Source: Rhizobiaceae bacterium
GTDB lineage: Bacteria; Pseudomonadota; Alphaproteobacteria; Rhizobiales; Rhizobiaceae
NCBI GenBank assembly: GCA_019635755.1
Contig: JAHBYW010000011.1
Location: forward strand, 1-64,000
DNA length: 64,000 nucleotides
Reading direction: 5' to 3'
Below are positions 43,179 through 51,135 of the stretch, piece after piece. Position 1 is the first letter of the stretch; each line of letters opens with the position of its first letter. The notes under the pieces were generated by a model. It was not told the origin of the DNA and did not search any database. It saw only the letters and a list, made by a program, of their open reading frames with translations. A program made the translations under genes and the position numbers.

Positions 43179-44177
43179 ATGGCCTTCAAGCTGCACTCCT
43201 TCATCGAGGAGACCTTCATCACCGAAGGCACCGGCGCAATCACGCTCGGCGGCGCGTCGGGGCCGCGGCGGAAGACCTTCGCGTCGGAGCTCTCCAACGG
43301 CGACACCTGCTTCTACGCTGCCGAGGGCGGCAGCCACTACGAGGAAGGCCTCGGCACCTATTCGGCCGGCGCCCTGACCCGGACGGCGGTATTCAAGTCG
43401 TCGAACTCGAACAACGCGGTCAACTGGCCGGCGGGGACCAAGACGATCCGGATCGCGCCGCTGGGGATCTCGGACCTCAGCGCGACGGGGCTGGCGTCTT
43501 ACAAGGACCTGCTCAACGTCGGGCTGATCGGGCGCCAGGTATTCACGGGCAACGGGACGTATACGCCGACTTCGGGGATGCGACATTGCATCGTCGAGGC
43601 GGTCGGCGGCGGCGGCGGAGGCGGCGGCGGCGACAGCAATACCACGTCTCAAAGTTCAAGCGGCGGCGGCGGCGCGGGCGGGACCTATTCCCTAAAGCGG
43701 TTCAGCGCGGCGGATATCGGCGCGTCAAAAGCGGTTGTCATCGGTGCGGCAGGGACGGCTGGGAGCGCGGGTAATAATAGCGGCGGCACGGGCGGGACGA
43801 CGACGTTCGGCTCCACTCTACTCACCGCACCGGGCGGCGGCGGGGGCGGATCATCGGCTAACAATGCCAATCTGATCATGACGTCCGGCGGCACGCCGGG
43901 TGCCGCCGGAACGGGTGATGTCTCGATCCCCGGTCAACCAGGCACGCCACCGTGGGGTACCGGGGCATCATCGCGGGGCCCCGGCATGGGCGGTAACAGC
44001 GTCCTCGGCCACGGGGCGGCGTCAAACGTATCTAACACCGCCTCATCGGCTGGGGCCGGCTCCGCGGGCGGCAACTACGGCGGTGGCGGATCGGGTGGCC
44101 GAGGGGGAACCACTGGCGGCACCGCTGCAGGCGGCGCCGGCGGAGCGGGCGTCCTCATCGTCTGGGAGTTCGGCTGA
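43179..44177 (+). CDS. Tail fibre/receptor-binding protein with glycine-rich tip
   Basis: 332 residues. N-terminal 110 are an attachment domain (HSFIEETFITEGTGAITLGG). From residue 120 the sequence is Gly/Ser-rich with runs such as GGGGGGGGGDSN and GGNYGGGGSGGRGG, ending VLIVWEFG. Such glycine-rich tips pack as polyglycine-II helices in phage adhesins, with loops contacting the receptor. Host-range determinant by inference. Confidence 0.8.
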   Translation: MAFKLHSFIEETFITEGTGAITLGGASGPRRKTFASELSNGDTCFYAAEGGSHYEEGLGTYSAGALTRTAVFKSSNSNNAVNWPAGTKTIRIAPLGISDLSATGLASYKDLLNVGLIGRQVFTGNGTYTPTSGMRHCIVEAVGGGGGGGGGDSNTTSQSSSGGGGAGGTYSLKRFSAADIGASKAVVIGAAGTAGSAGNNSGGTGGTTTFGSTLLTAPGGGGGGSSANNANLIMTSGGTPGAAGTGDVSIPGQPGTPPWGTGASSRGPGMGGNSVLGHGAASNVSNTASSAGAGSAGGNYGGGGSGGRGGTTGGTAAGGAGGAGVLIVWEFG

Positions 44178-44488
44178 TGACTCTCCACTACGTGCAGATC
44201 AGGGACGGTGTCGTCGTCAACCGCGCCGTCGCCCATGAGCCGCTTCCGCCGGACTGGTTCCCCGAGGGCGAGACATGGGTCCAGAGCGAAGACGGCGAGA
44301 TCGGCGACGCCTACGACGGCAAGGCGTTCACCCGCCCGCCGCGCGAGCCTGATCCCGAGCCGGATCCGCCGCCACCCGATCCCCGCGACGAGAAGATCGC
44401 TACGCTCGAAGCCGACCTCGCCGCGATGAGGGCGCGGATCGACAAGCTCGATCCGGACGGCGTGACGGCCGAGACCAAGACGCGCTGA
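44177..44488 (+). CDS. Fibre-associated small protein
   Basis: 103 residues. Short N-terminal domain (HYVQIRDGVVVNRAVA), a Pro/Asp linker (PPREPDPEPDPPPPDPRD) and a C-terminal coiled coil. It overlaps the fibre gene stop and resembles fibre-assembly or fibre-attached proteins that follow adhesin genes. Confidence 0.65.
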   Translation: MTLHYVQIRDGVVVNRAVAHEPLPPDWFPEGETWVQSEDGEIGDAYDGKAFTRPPREPDPEPDPPPPDPRDEKIATLEADLAAMRARIDKLDPDGVTAETKTR

Positions 44489-44495
44489 ACCCGCC

Positions 44496-44840
44496 ATGCT
44501 CCGCGCCGCCATCGCGGCCGCGCTCCTCTGCGCGGCCGTTCCCGCCCATGCCGTGACCGGAACCGCCTCCTGGTACGGGAAGGCGCACCACGGCCGCCTG
44601 ACGGCCTCCGGCGAGCGCTTCGACATGACCAGGGCGACCTGCGCCACGCCGACGTTCCGCTCCGGCCACAAGCCCTACACGGTGCGCGTCACCAACCTCG
44701 CGAACGGCCGCTCCACGACCTGCCGGGTCAACGACCGGATGAGCCGGAACGGCCGGATCATCGACGTGAGCAAGGGCGTCGCGGAGCGGCTCGGCTTCGT
44801 CAGGGCCGGTCTCGCCAAGGTCCGCGTCACCCGTCCGTGA
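44496..44840 (+). CDS. RlpA-like secreted cell-wall protein
   Basis: 114 residues. Signal peptide (LRAAIAAALLCAAVPAHA) and a double-psi beta-barrel domain: GTASWYGKAHHGRLTASGER, FDM, CRVNDRMSRNGRIIDVS. RlpA proteins bind or cleave naked glycan strands. Adjacent to the endolysin, so probably part of wall breakdown. Whether catalytic residues suffice for transglycosylase action is uncertain. Confidence 0.8.
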   Translation: MLRAAIAAALLCAAVPAHAVTGTASWYGKAHHGRLTASGERFDMTRATCATPTFRSGHKPYTVRVTNLANGRSTTCRVNDRMSRNGRIIDVSKGVAERLGFVRAGLAKVRVTRP

Positions 44841-44962
44841 CGGCCCGCGATTTCCTCGAGGCCCGCGGCGTCCGCTGGGGCGGGCGCCTGCCGGGATACC
44901 CGTTCTGGCCGTGCCTCAACCTGAACCTCGGTCGCCGACGCACAAACACAAGGAGACGAACG

Positions 44963-45775
44963 ATGGACCTCCGCGAAATCCAGACGGTCGCGAAGTCGCG
45001 CGGCATGTACCCGGCCAAGATCGACGGGCTATGGGGCCCGGCGTCGAAGGCGGCGTGCATCGCCCTCATCCTTGAGCAGCGCGTCAACGCCCGCGACTGG
45101 CCGCAGGGCAGGCTCACCATCGGCGCAGGGCAGGCGATCTGCCGGTCGATGGGAATCGACGCCGGTCTCGTCGACGGCTTCATGGGCCCGCAGACCCGCT
45201 ACGCCTTCGAGGTCTATGCCTCGCGGAAGGCGAGCGGGCAGGTCCCCTCGCCGGCAGAGACCTGGCGCGACCAGCCTCAGCCCGCTCCGGTAAAGCCGCC
45301 GCCCGCAGCGTCGATCTGGCCGACACAGGCGCAGGTGCCGTCGTTCTTCGGGGCGGTCGGCGCCAACCAGGTGACGATGACGTTCCCCTATCCGATGCGT
45401 CTCGCATGGGACCTGAAGACTGTCGTCACCCGCGCCTCCTGCCACGCCAAGGTCAAGGTCCCGTTCGAGCGCATCTTCCAGAAAACGCTCGACCACTACG
45501 GGATCGACGGCGTCCAGCGGCTCCGGCTCGATCGGTGGGGCGGCTGCCTCAACGTCCGCAAGATGAAAGGCGGGTCGAGCTGGTCGATGCACTCATGGGG
45601 CATCGCCCATGATCTCGACCCCGATCGCAACCAGCTCACATGGGGGCGCGATCGTGCGGAGTTTGCCAAGGCGGCCTACGAGCCGTTCTGGCGGATCGTT
45701 GAGGCCGAGGGAATGGTCTCGCTCGGCCGGGCCCGGAACTTCGACTGGATGCACTTCCAAGCGGCCCGGCTGTGA
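44963..45775 (+). CDS. Endolysin: M15-type peptidase with two peptidoglycan-binding-like repeats
   Basis: 270 residues. Two PG-binding-type motifs (IDGLWGPAS at 20-28, VDGFMGPQT at 70-78), a Pro linker, then a VanY-like M15 metallopeptidase with zinc ligands His210 and Asp217 (SMHSWGIAHDLDP) and His264 (DWMHF). It would cut peptide crosslinks of peptidoglycan. ATG 44963 follows AAGGAGA, so I reject the ORF extension to 44837. No signal peptide; it should need a holin. Confidence 0.85.
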   Translation: MDLREIQTVAKSRGMYPAKIDGLWGPASKAACIALILEQRVNARDWPQGRLTIGAGQAICRSMGIDAGLVDGFMGPQTRYAFEVYASRKASGQVPSPAETWRDQPQPAPVKPPPAASIWPTQAQVPSFFGAVGANQVTMTFPYPMRLAWDLKTVVTRASCHAKVKVPFERIFQKTLDHYGIDGVQRLRLDRWGGCLNVRKMKGGSSWSMHSWGIAHDLDPDRNQLTWGRDRAEFAKAAYEPFWRIVEAEGMVSLGRARNFDWMHFQAARL

Positions 45776-45894
45776 TCCGTTCGCTCGCGACCGTCGTCGT
45801 CGTGGCCGCCGGCCTGTTCGGCTCGTGGCTTCTCGCTCAAGCCGGAGAGCCTCAATCCGCTTGGTTGTGGTGCTCGGTTCTCGATCTCTGCTGA
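45772..45894 (+). CDS. Tiny membrane/signal-anchored lysis-region protein
   Basis: 40 residues from GTG 45772 overlapping the endolysin stop. One hydrophobic segment (LATVVVVAAGLFGSWLLAQA) and a short tail with two Cys. It could be an Rz1-like or holin-accessory protein; no lipobox is clear. Too short for default calling. Confidence 0.5.
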   Translation: MIRSLATVVVVAAGLFGSWLLAQAGEPQSAWLWCSVLDLC

Positions 45895-45967
45895 TCATTC
45901 TCGTAGCTCACCGCCCACGGCGCTCCCTGCCACGGCGCGGCGCCTTCCAACCCGAAAGGAGACTGAC

Positions 45968-46654
45968 ATGCGATTCAAGCGCGTGATGATGTACGACGGT
46001 ATCCAGAGCCTCTTCCGGCTCTTCCGCGTCATGTGGGAGCGGGGAGCCGTCGGCGATGGCGTCGGCTATTCGGCCAAGTTGTCCGTGGCCCTGATGCCCA
46101 AGCTTTTCGGCTGGGCCCGCGAGGGACGGGGATCGTGGTTCCTCACACTGTTCGGCATCCGTCTGCACTATGATCGTTCGTACGCCGGCATCTTCGGTTG
46201 CCTGATGATCGCGCTGGCGATCGGGCTTCTCCTGCCGGCTGGATCGATCGCCTTCGCCCAGGATGCCGTCGCCGCGCCCAGCGCGGGCATATGGGCGCTG
46301 CTCGCCGAGCCGCTTGCCCTTATCCTTGGTGCTGTGGTCACCGTCGCCTTGGGATGGCTGACGCCGCGGGTCGCCAAGTGGCTGGGCCAAGAGCAAGCGA
46401 ACAAGCTTCAGGCCGCGCTCCAGGCGGCCGGCGACCGTGCCGCCGGAATGGCCGTCCTCAAGCTGTCCGGACGAGCGTTCAGCACGACAAGCCCGCTTCC
46501 CGCGGCTGAGGCCAAGATCGCGGTCGACGCCGGCGTCGCCTACCTGAAAGAGACGATGCCCGACACCATCGCCAAGCTCGGCGCCGGCGACGAGGCGCTC
46601 CGGAAGATCGTCGAGGCAAACCTCGGGCTGAAGATCGCCGCGGCGAAGCAATAG
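45968..46654 (+). CDS. Membrane protein, putative holin
   Basis: 228 residues with two transmembrane helices (GIFGCLMIALAIGLLLPAGS; LALILGAVVTVALGWL) and a long helical C-terminus. Follows the endolysin, as phage holin-type genes do, but is longer than most holins; assignment is positional. Confidence 0.55.
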   Translation: MRFKRVMMYDGIQSLFRLFRVMWERGAVGDGVGYSAKLSVALMPKLFGWAREGRGSWFLTLFGIRLHYDRSYAGIFGCLMIALAIGLLLPAGSIAFAQDAVAAPSAGIWALLAEPLALILGAVVTVALGWLTPRVAKWLGQEQANKLQAALQAAGDRAAGMAVLKLSGRAFSTTSPLPAAEAKIAVDAGVAYLKETMPDTIAKLGAGDEALRKIVEANLGLKIAAAKQ

Positions 46655-46669
46655 GAAGGGGGCAGGGCG

Positions 46670-47092
46670 ATGTACCGCTACTACCCCACTGTCGTCGGGA
46701 TTGCGATCGCCCTGCATCTGATCTGGGCGGTCGGCCTGATCGCCGATCCCCAGGCGATCCATGCCACGGCGCTCCACGCCATGCTGGCCGTCACCGGGTC
46801 GTCGATCGCCTCGGCCGGCGTGTTCGCCGCCGTCGCCACGCTGGCGGTGGTCGGGATGGTGGCGCACCGCGTCCCGGTCCGGGTGATCCTGATCCTGCCG
46901 CAGCACCTCGTGTTGTGGATCTCGGTCGCCGGCGAGGCCTACGCCATGTGGCTCGGCCAGTTCGCCGACGGGACCATTCGCAGCCACTGGTTCCTGATCG
47001 TCGACCAGGTGCCGGTCATCCTCATCGCATGCGGACATACCGCGGCCCTGCTGTTCATCACCGCGGAGCGCCAGGATGACGGACAACGATAA
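46670..47092 (+). CDS. Four-helix membrane protein
   Basis: 140 residues with about four transmembrane helices (VVGIAIALHLIWAVGLIA, VFAAVATLAVVGMVAH, VILILPQHLVLWISVAG, VILIACGHTAALLFI). AAGGGGGCAGGG upstream of ATG. Lysis-region role possible; family not recognised. Confidence 0.65.
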   Translation: MYRYYPTVVGIAIALHLIWAVGLIADPQAIHATALHAMLAVTGSSIASAGVFAAVATLAVVGMVAHRVPVRVILILPQHLVLWISVAGEAYAMWLGQFADGTIRSHWFLIVDQVPVILIACGHTAALLFITAERQDDGQR

Positions 47093-47375
47093 CGGTCCGA
47101 AGCCGCTCCTGGGCGGCGTGACGCTCGCCACCGCCATCCAGATATTCACCATCATCGGCGGCATCATCGGCGCCGCGGCGGTCCTTAACGACCGGGTGAG
47201 CGATCTCAGGAAGGCTGTCAGCGACCTAGCCGACACGGCGCGGGCTAACCGCGCCGACATCACGTCCCTGCAAGTGCGGATGAGCGTGCTGGAACAGAAG
47301 CACGAGGCGCTGCGGGAGATCGTGATCGAGCTCCGCCGGCAGTCCGGGCTTCGGTCGCCGGCTCCATCACCGTGA
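47076..47375 (+). CDS. Single-span membrane protein with coiled coil
   Basis: 99 residues. Transmembrane helix (ATAIQIFTIIGGIIGAAAVL) then a periplasmic or cytoplasmic coiled coil (SDLRKAVSDLADTARANRAD). The shape is that of i-spanins or holin-like XhlA proteins. It overlaps the genes on both sides. Confidence 0.65.
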   Translation: MTDNDNGPKPLLGGVTLATAIQIFTIIGGIIGAAAVLNDRVSDLRKAVSDLADTARANRADITSLQVRMSVLEQKHEALREIVIELRRQSGLRSPAPSP

Positions 47376-48076
47376 GGCCACCCATGATCGCCCGCTACAT
47401 GCTCGCCATGATCATCGCGATCGCCGTCGCCATCATCGCCGTGATCCGCTGCACGCCGGTGAGGGCCGACGAGCCTCCGCATGTCGACACCGCGATCGTG
47501 TTCCTGGTCGACACGTCCTATTCGATGGACCAGGGCGAGCTCGAGGTGGCCCGCCGGAGCCATGTCGAGGCCTTCCGTTCGGCGGAGATCCAGACCGCCA
47601 TCGTCCAAGGCGGGCTCCGGCTCGCCGTGGCCTATGTCGAGTTCGGCGACTGGGCGGCGACGATCGTCCCGTGGACCGGGGTCGACGACCCGGCATCCGC
47701 CGAGGCCTTTGCCGACGCGCTGGCCGCCGTCCCCATCACCAATACGCCGGGCACGGCCATCGGTGTCGGCTTCGCCGAGGCGCGCCGGCTGATCGACACC
47801 ATGCCCTATGCCGCGGCGAGGATCGTCGTCGACATCGTCGGCGACGGCATCAACCAGCGCCTGGGCACGCCGGTCGAAGCCGCGCGGAACGCGCTCCTCG
47901 ACCGCGGCGTCGTGATCAACGGCATGCCGCTGATGCTCGCCCCGGCCGATATCGGCCTTGACGGCTACTACGAGAGGGTCGTGATCGGCGGCCCCGGCGC
48001 CTTCTCGATGCCGCTCACGTCGATCGACCAGATGCCCGCGGCGCTCCGTCAGAAGATCGTCCAGGAACTCTACTGA
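47372..48076 (+). CDS. Secreted von Willebrand A (DUF1194) protein
   Basis: 234 residues. Signal sequence (residues about 6-32, AMIIAIAVAIIAVIRCTPVR), then a DUF1194-type vWA domain with MIDAS motif DTSYS (47-51), VDIVGDGINQR and a conserved C-terminal region. DUF1194 proteins are common in alphaproteobacteria with no defined role. It is the last gene of the late operon, a place where morons often sit. GTG 47372 or ATG 47384. Confidence 0.8.
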   Translation: MRPPMIARYMLAMIIAIAVAIIAVIRCTPVRADEPPHVDTAIVFLVDTSYSMDQGELEVARRSHVEAFRSAEIQTAIVQGGLRLAVAYVEFGDWAATIVPWTGVDDPASAEAFADALAAVPITNTPGTAIGVGFAEARRLIDTMPYAAARIVVDIVGDGINQRLGTPVEAARNALLDRGVVINGMPLMLAPADIGLDGYYERVVIGGPGAFSMPLTSIDQMPAALRQKIVQELY

Positions 48077-48107
48077 CTGACTTCCACCTTCCTGGAAGGA
48101 CCAACTT

Positions 48108-48144
48108 GCCCGGCCATCCGCTTCGGCGGATGGCCGGGCTTTTT
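48108..48144 (+). terminator. Late operon terminator
   Basis: GCCCGGCCATCCG, loop CTTCGG, CGGATGGCCGGGC, then TTTTT. Strong intrinsic terminator closing the rightward late transcript. Confidence 0.9.
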
Positions 48145-48206
48145 GCGTTTCGGGGGAACACATCGTGATCGGAGTCCACGGATTCTCCACGGGTCGATGC
48201 GCCATG

Positions 48207-48236
48207 TTCCGCCGATGTTCGCCGAGTTCGGCCGAT
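48207..48236. repeat. Clustered short repeats beside attP
   Basis: TTCCGCCGA, TTCGCCGA and TTCGGCCGA occur in tandem with 9-11 base spacing, between terminator and core site. Candidate arm-type sites for integrase or excisionase; inference only. Confidence 0.35.
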
Positions 48237-48273
48237 CCAGCCGCTGACAATTCCAGCTAAATGATTGATTTCA

Positions 48274-48320
48274 TGGTGGGCGATACTGGGATTGAACCAG
48301 TGACCCCTCCCGTGTGAAGG
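48274..48320 (-). other. Attachment site (attP): 3' half of tRNA-Val(CAC)
   Basis: On the - strand the 47 bases run from the anticodon loop TTCACAC (anticodon CAC) through stem GGGAG, the T arm ACTGG-TTCAATC-CCAGT, to ATCGCCC, A and CCA. The 5' anticodon strand needed to pair (CTCCC) is not continued, so this is not a tRNA gene. Integration into the host tRNA-Val would restore its 3' end. It adjoins the integrase gene. Confidence 0.85.
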
Positions 48321-48350
48321 CGACTCCGACGCGAGGGAATCCGCCGTTTT

Positions 48351-49427
48351 TCAGCGGGTGACCCGCTTTCTCCCCGGCTTCTCCACGGGCAGCAGCATCG
48401 CCTTCCGCGATTCCGCCGAGACCGTCGTGTGCTCGTAGCGGGCGGCGCTCTGGCGGTCCCGCCAGGCGTTGGTGGCGACCAGCCCCGTCGTGTCGAGCCC
48501 GGCGTAGCGGCGCATCCATGTCGCCCAGGTGTGGCGGAAGACGTGGAAGGTGACGAAGTCGAGGCTCGCCCCGGACTCCGATCCGGGGCCTGCCCCGGAC
48601 TCCGATCCGGGGGGCCGCGCCGCCTTTTCCTTGACCTTCGCGAGCAGCTCGTAGAGGCGGCCGCACTTCCGGAAGCGGAAGACGCGGCCGACGCGATCGA
48701 GGCCGCGCGGGTGCGAGGCCAGCGCCGCAACCGCTGCCGGCGGCAGGAAGGCGGTCCTCGGGTCGCCGTTCTTGGTCGCCGGCGCGAAGGCCCACGCCTC
48801 GCCCAGGTTGACGCGGTCGCAGGTGAGCGCGATCGCCTCGCCGAGACGGAAGCCGGTGTAGAGGAGGAGGGTGAGGAACACGGCGAACTCGGCGTCGATC
48901 TCGCGCGCCGCGGCGAGGATCCGGAACGCCTGGTCCGGCGTCATCCAGTCGGTGCGCCGTGTCCCGCGCCAGCCCTTCGGCCGGCGGAGCCGGCGCTCGA
49001 CGCCGGCGTGATGCAGCACCGCGGCGATCGGCGTGTAGACCTGGCGGTTGCGGGTCGCCGGCGTGCCGGCCGGCAGGAGCTTCACCGCCGTGGCGTCGAT
49101 CCGGCCCTGGTCGATCGCGCCGATCGGCAGATGCCCGAGCTCGCCGGCAATGCCGGACCACGCCCCGGTCGCTTCGTCATAGTCGCCAAGGAAGCGATCG
49201 TCGCCGCCGGATTTCAGGTAGAGAACGGCGGCGTCGAGGAAGGTCGGTTCGCCGGGACGGGCAAGCTCACCACGTTCGATCTCCTCGCGCCACTTGGCGA
49301 GGATCGCCCGCGCCTTCCTTTCCTCAGCAAGCTTTGTGCTTCGGTCAAGGTAGACGCCGCAATGGGTGCCGCGGACCGCGTAGTACGGCGTCTTCCCCGG
49401 CCTTGGCGGGACGAGCTTGAGAGGCAT
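48351..49427 (-). CDS. int: Tyrosine recombinase (integrase)
   Basis: 358 residues from ATG 49427. Catalytic residues: Arg194 (TGFRLGEA), His295-x2-Arg298 (FHVFRHTWATW), Tyr331 (RYEHTT). N-terminal arm-binding and core-binding domains precede. It promotes recombination between attP, 31 bases away, and a host tRNA-Val gene. Residues 273-288 contain a duplicated PGSESGA encoded by a 24-bp tandem palindromic repeat, probably a surface loop. Confidence 0.95.
   Translation of the reverse strand: MPLKLVPPRPGKTPYYAVRGTHCGVYLDRSTKLAEERKARAILAKWREEIERGELARPGEPTFLDAAVLYLKSGGDDRFLGDYDEATGAWSGIAGELGHLPIGAIDQGRIDATAVKLLPAGTPATRNRQVYTPIAAVLHHAGVERRLRRPKGWRGTRRTDWMTPDQAFRILAAAREIDAEFAVFLTLLLYTGFRLGEAIALTCDRVNLGEAWAFAPATKNGDPRTAFLPPAAVAALASHPRGLDRVGRVFRFRKCGRLYELLAKVKEKAARPPGSESGAGPGSESGASLDFVTFHVFRHTWATWMRRYAGLDTTGLVATNAWRDRQSAARYEHTTVSAESRKAMLLPVEKPGRKRVTR
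48567..48614. repeat. 24-bp tandem palindromic repeat within int
   Basis: Two copies of GCCCCGGACTCCGATCCGGG-type units at 48567-48590 and 48591-48614. Each is palindromic (CCCCGGA ... TCCGGGG). It resembles abundant intergenic palindromes of alphaproteobacterial chromosomes. Confidence 0.65.
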
Positions 49428-49621
49428 TTCCGGCGGTCCCTCTCGCGTGCTTCGAACTCGAGCGCCTCGCGGAGCGCCGCAAGGTGCGATTCCGAGAATA
49501 GCTTGCGCCGGCCGGCGACGAAATAGCAGGGGTGCGTCTTGATCAGATCCTGCAGGTGACGCCGGCTGATGCGGAGCCACGCCGCGGCCTCTTCCATGGT
49601 GCGGTTCTGGTCGAGGGTCAC
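49214..49621 (-). CDS. Excisionase/MerR-like HTH protein
   Basis: 135 residues from GTG 49621. The first 65 are a winged HTH (MEEAAAWLRISRRHLQDLIK, then RRKLFSESHLAALREAL) as in Xis-like directionality factors. The last 70 overlap the integrase start region out of frame by 214 bases and look like shadow sequence, so the natural end may have been lost. The function is likely control of excision. Confidence 0.65.
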   Translation of the reverse strand: MTLDQNRTMEEAAAWLRISRRHLQDLIKTHPCYFVAGRRKLFSESHLAALREALEFEARERDRRKCLSSSSRQGRGRRRTTRSAAPIAASTLTEAQSLLRKGRRGRSSPSGARRSNVVSLPVPANRPSSTPPFST

Positions 49622-50307
49622 GGCGCGGCCTCCCCGACGTTCTTCAGGATCGCGTCGAAGGAAAGCGCGACAACCCAAGGATTGGCTTCCCATGAACCGG
49701 GGCCGTGGATGGATTCCCAGAGCGATCGGAAGCTTTTCCGCTGAATGTCCTTACCCCACTCACAATATCGCAGGCCGTTGTCGTCAAAGGCGTCCGGCCA
49801 CGTGTAGAACCAATCGTCTTTGGTCCCGGTGTAGTCGCGGTAGACCGCGCACATGTCCCAGAGGTCGCTTTCGATCCCCTCGGCCTCGCAATCGTCATCG
49901 CTGATGTCGTTCAGCCTCTCGACCTGGACCCCTGTGACCTTGAGGGTGATGCGCGAGGCTGTCCGGGGCATGTGGATGCTCGGCGTCCACTTCGGTTCCT
50001 TCGCTACGTCCGCCGCCGCTGCCGACCAGTCAGCCCGATAGGCAGGCTTGCCGCCGTTAAAGTAGCGCGGCGCTATCGCCTCCCGCACCCAGAGCAGATC
50101 GCCGACGGCGTAGCGAACGCCCGCCGAGATGCGGCCGCGACAATCCTCATGATTGGCGACCAATAGCCACTCGCCCCGAGTCGACAACTCCGGCCGCCAG
50201 TGTGGTTCGTAGCCAGCGTTCTTCAATACCCGCCGCGTCTGCGTCTTCCTTCCGTCGAGCAAGGCGCGGATCATGGGCCCGGAGAAGATGATCGGTCGCT
50301 CGGTCAT
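49618..50307 (-). CDS. ASCH/PUA-like phage protein
   Basis: 229 residues. The start (TERPIIFSGPMIRALLDGRK, then TQTRRV) and LLWVREAIAPRYF are typical of the common phage protein of ASCH/PUA fold, presumed to bind RNA. ITLKVTGVQVERLNDISDDD is the second conserved block. Present in many temperate phages' early regions; target unknown. Confidence 0.8.
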   Translation of the reverse strand: MTERPIIFSGPMIRALLDGRKTQTRRVLKNAGYEPHWRPELSTRGEWLLVANHEDCRGRISAGVRYAVGDLLWVREAIAPRYFNGGKPAYRADWSAAAADVAKEPKWTPSIHMPRTASRITLKVTGVQVERLNDISDDDCEAEGIESDLWDMCAVYRDYTGTKDDWFYTWPDAFDDNGLRYCEWGKDIQRKSFRSLWESIHGPGSWEANPWVVALSFDAILKNVGEAAP

Positions 50308-50492
50308 CGCGGCCTATACCCACGGTCTCGAATCTCCTTGATGCGACGCATCGGAATGAAGACGGGCTCAGCCGGCCTGCCGTAGCTGTACGGGAGAACG
50401 ACGGCTCCCTTTTCGTCGAGCCGGTCGAGCGTCCCCTCGTATTTGGCGGCAGGATCGTCGGAGACGAGGACAGTCACGTCATGGCCGAGCAT
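50304..50492 (-). CDS. Small hypothetical protein
   Basis: 62 residues with a compact beta pattern (DVTVLVSDDPAAKYEGTLDR, then GAVVLPYS) reminiscent of small SH3-like folds. Overlaps both neighbours. Function unknown. Confidence 0.6.
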   Translation of the reverse strand: MLGHDVTVLVSDDPAAKYEGTLDRLDEKGAVVLPYSYGRPAEPVFIPMRRIKEIRDRGYRPR

Positions 50493-50890
50493 CAGAGGAG
50501 CGCTCCTTGCCGTTCGACCTTCGCCTGCTTCACGCCGACGCCAGCGGTCTGCCAGTCAGGGAAGGGCCGTTCGCTTTCGCGGGACCACCACCTTTCCCTG
50601 AGGCCACGGAAGCCCGGGATCGGCGTGTCGATCGTGCAGGCGACGGCGCCGCCGCGCCGGCAGATGATGAAGCTGTCGCCGTGATCGGCAACCCGAACCA
50701 CGGGGGCGTAGCCACGCAACAGGCCGTGCGCGACGACATAGAAGCGGTCACCAGGCCGGGTCCTTCGCGCCAGTCGGTCGCGGGTGTACCAGCCCCATTC
50801 CTCCCCGCTGTAGGGCGCGCCGGCGGGATCACCTTCGGCGATCCATTCGTTCCAGAAATCCTTGGGGCAGGTGCCGACGAGATCGGTCAT
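50492..50890 (-). CDS. Hypothetical protein (PUA-like impression)
   Basis: 132 residues from ATG 50890. KDFWNEWIAEGDPAG, then DRFYVVAHGLLRGYAPVVRV and FIICRRGGAVACTIDTPIPG suggest an ASCH/PUA-type RNA-binding fold like its neighbour, but this is a resemblance only. ATGA overlap upstream. Confidence 0.55.
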   Translation of the reverse strand: MTDLVGTCPKDFWNEWIAEGDPAGAPYSGEEWGWYTRDRLARRTRPGDRFYVVAHGLLRGYAPVVRVADHGDSFIICRRGGAVACTIDTPIPGFRGLRERWWSRESERPFPDWQTAGVGVKQAKVERQGALL

Positions 50891-51135
50891 TCCGGCGGCT
50901 CCCCGACGGTGACCAGGATGGGCGGGTGCATCGTGCCGAGAATCTGGACATGGACCGCGGCACCTTTCGCGATCGCCGCGAGCTCGGCCGGCGTCGGTAT
51001 CCATGCCGTCGTCATTGCAGGGCACTTGGCGCCAACCGCGGTGTCGTGGATGATCTCGTCTCGCACTGGCAGCCCGAGGTAGCCCTGAGACTTGCCGAGG
51101 ACGCGAGTTGCTCCGGGAATGCGACCGATCATCAT
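50887..51135 (-). CDS. Small hypothetical protein
   Basis: 82 residues (start MMIGRIPGATRVLG); C-terminal WIPTPAELAAIAKGAAVHVQ. No family recognised. Overlaps the tiny membrane gene upstream by four bases. Confidence 0.55.
   Translation of the reverse strand: MMIGRIPGATRVLGKSQGYLGLPVRDEIIHDTAVGAKCPAMTTAWIPTPAELAAIAKGAAVHVQILGTMHPPILVTVGEPPE

Noticed and set aside
45908-48250. 780-codon - strand frame across the lysis region
   Set aside because: Antisense shadow of four well-formed + strand membrane/secreted genes.
48274-48350. A complete tRNA-Val gene
   Set aside because: Only the 3' half from the anticodon loop is present; the 5' anticodon strand and D arm are missing, so it is an att segment. 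No other tRNA was seen in the window.
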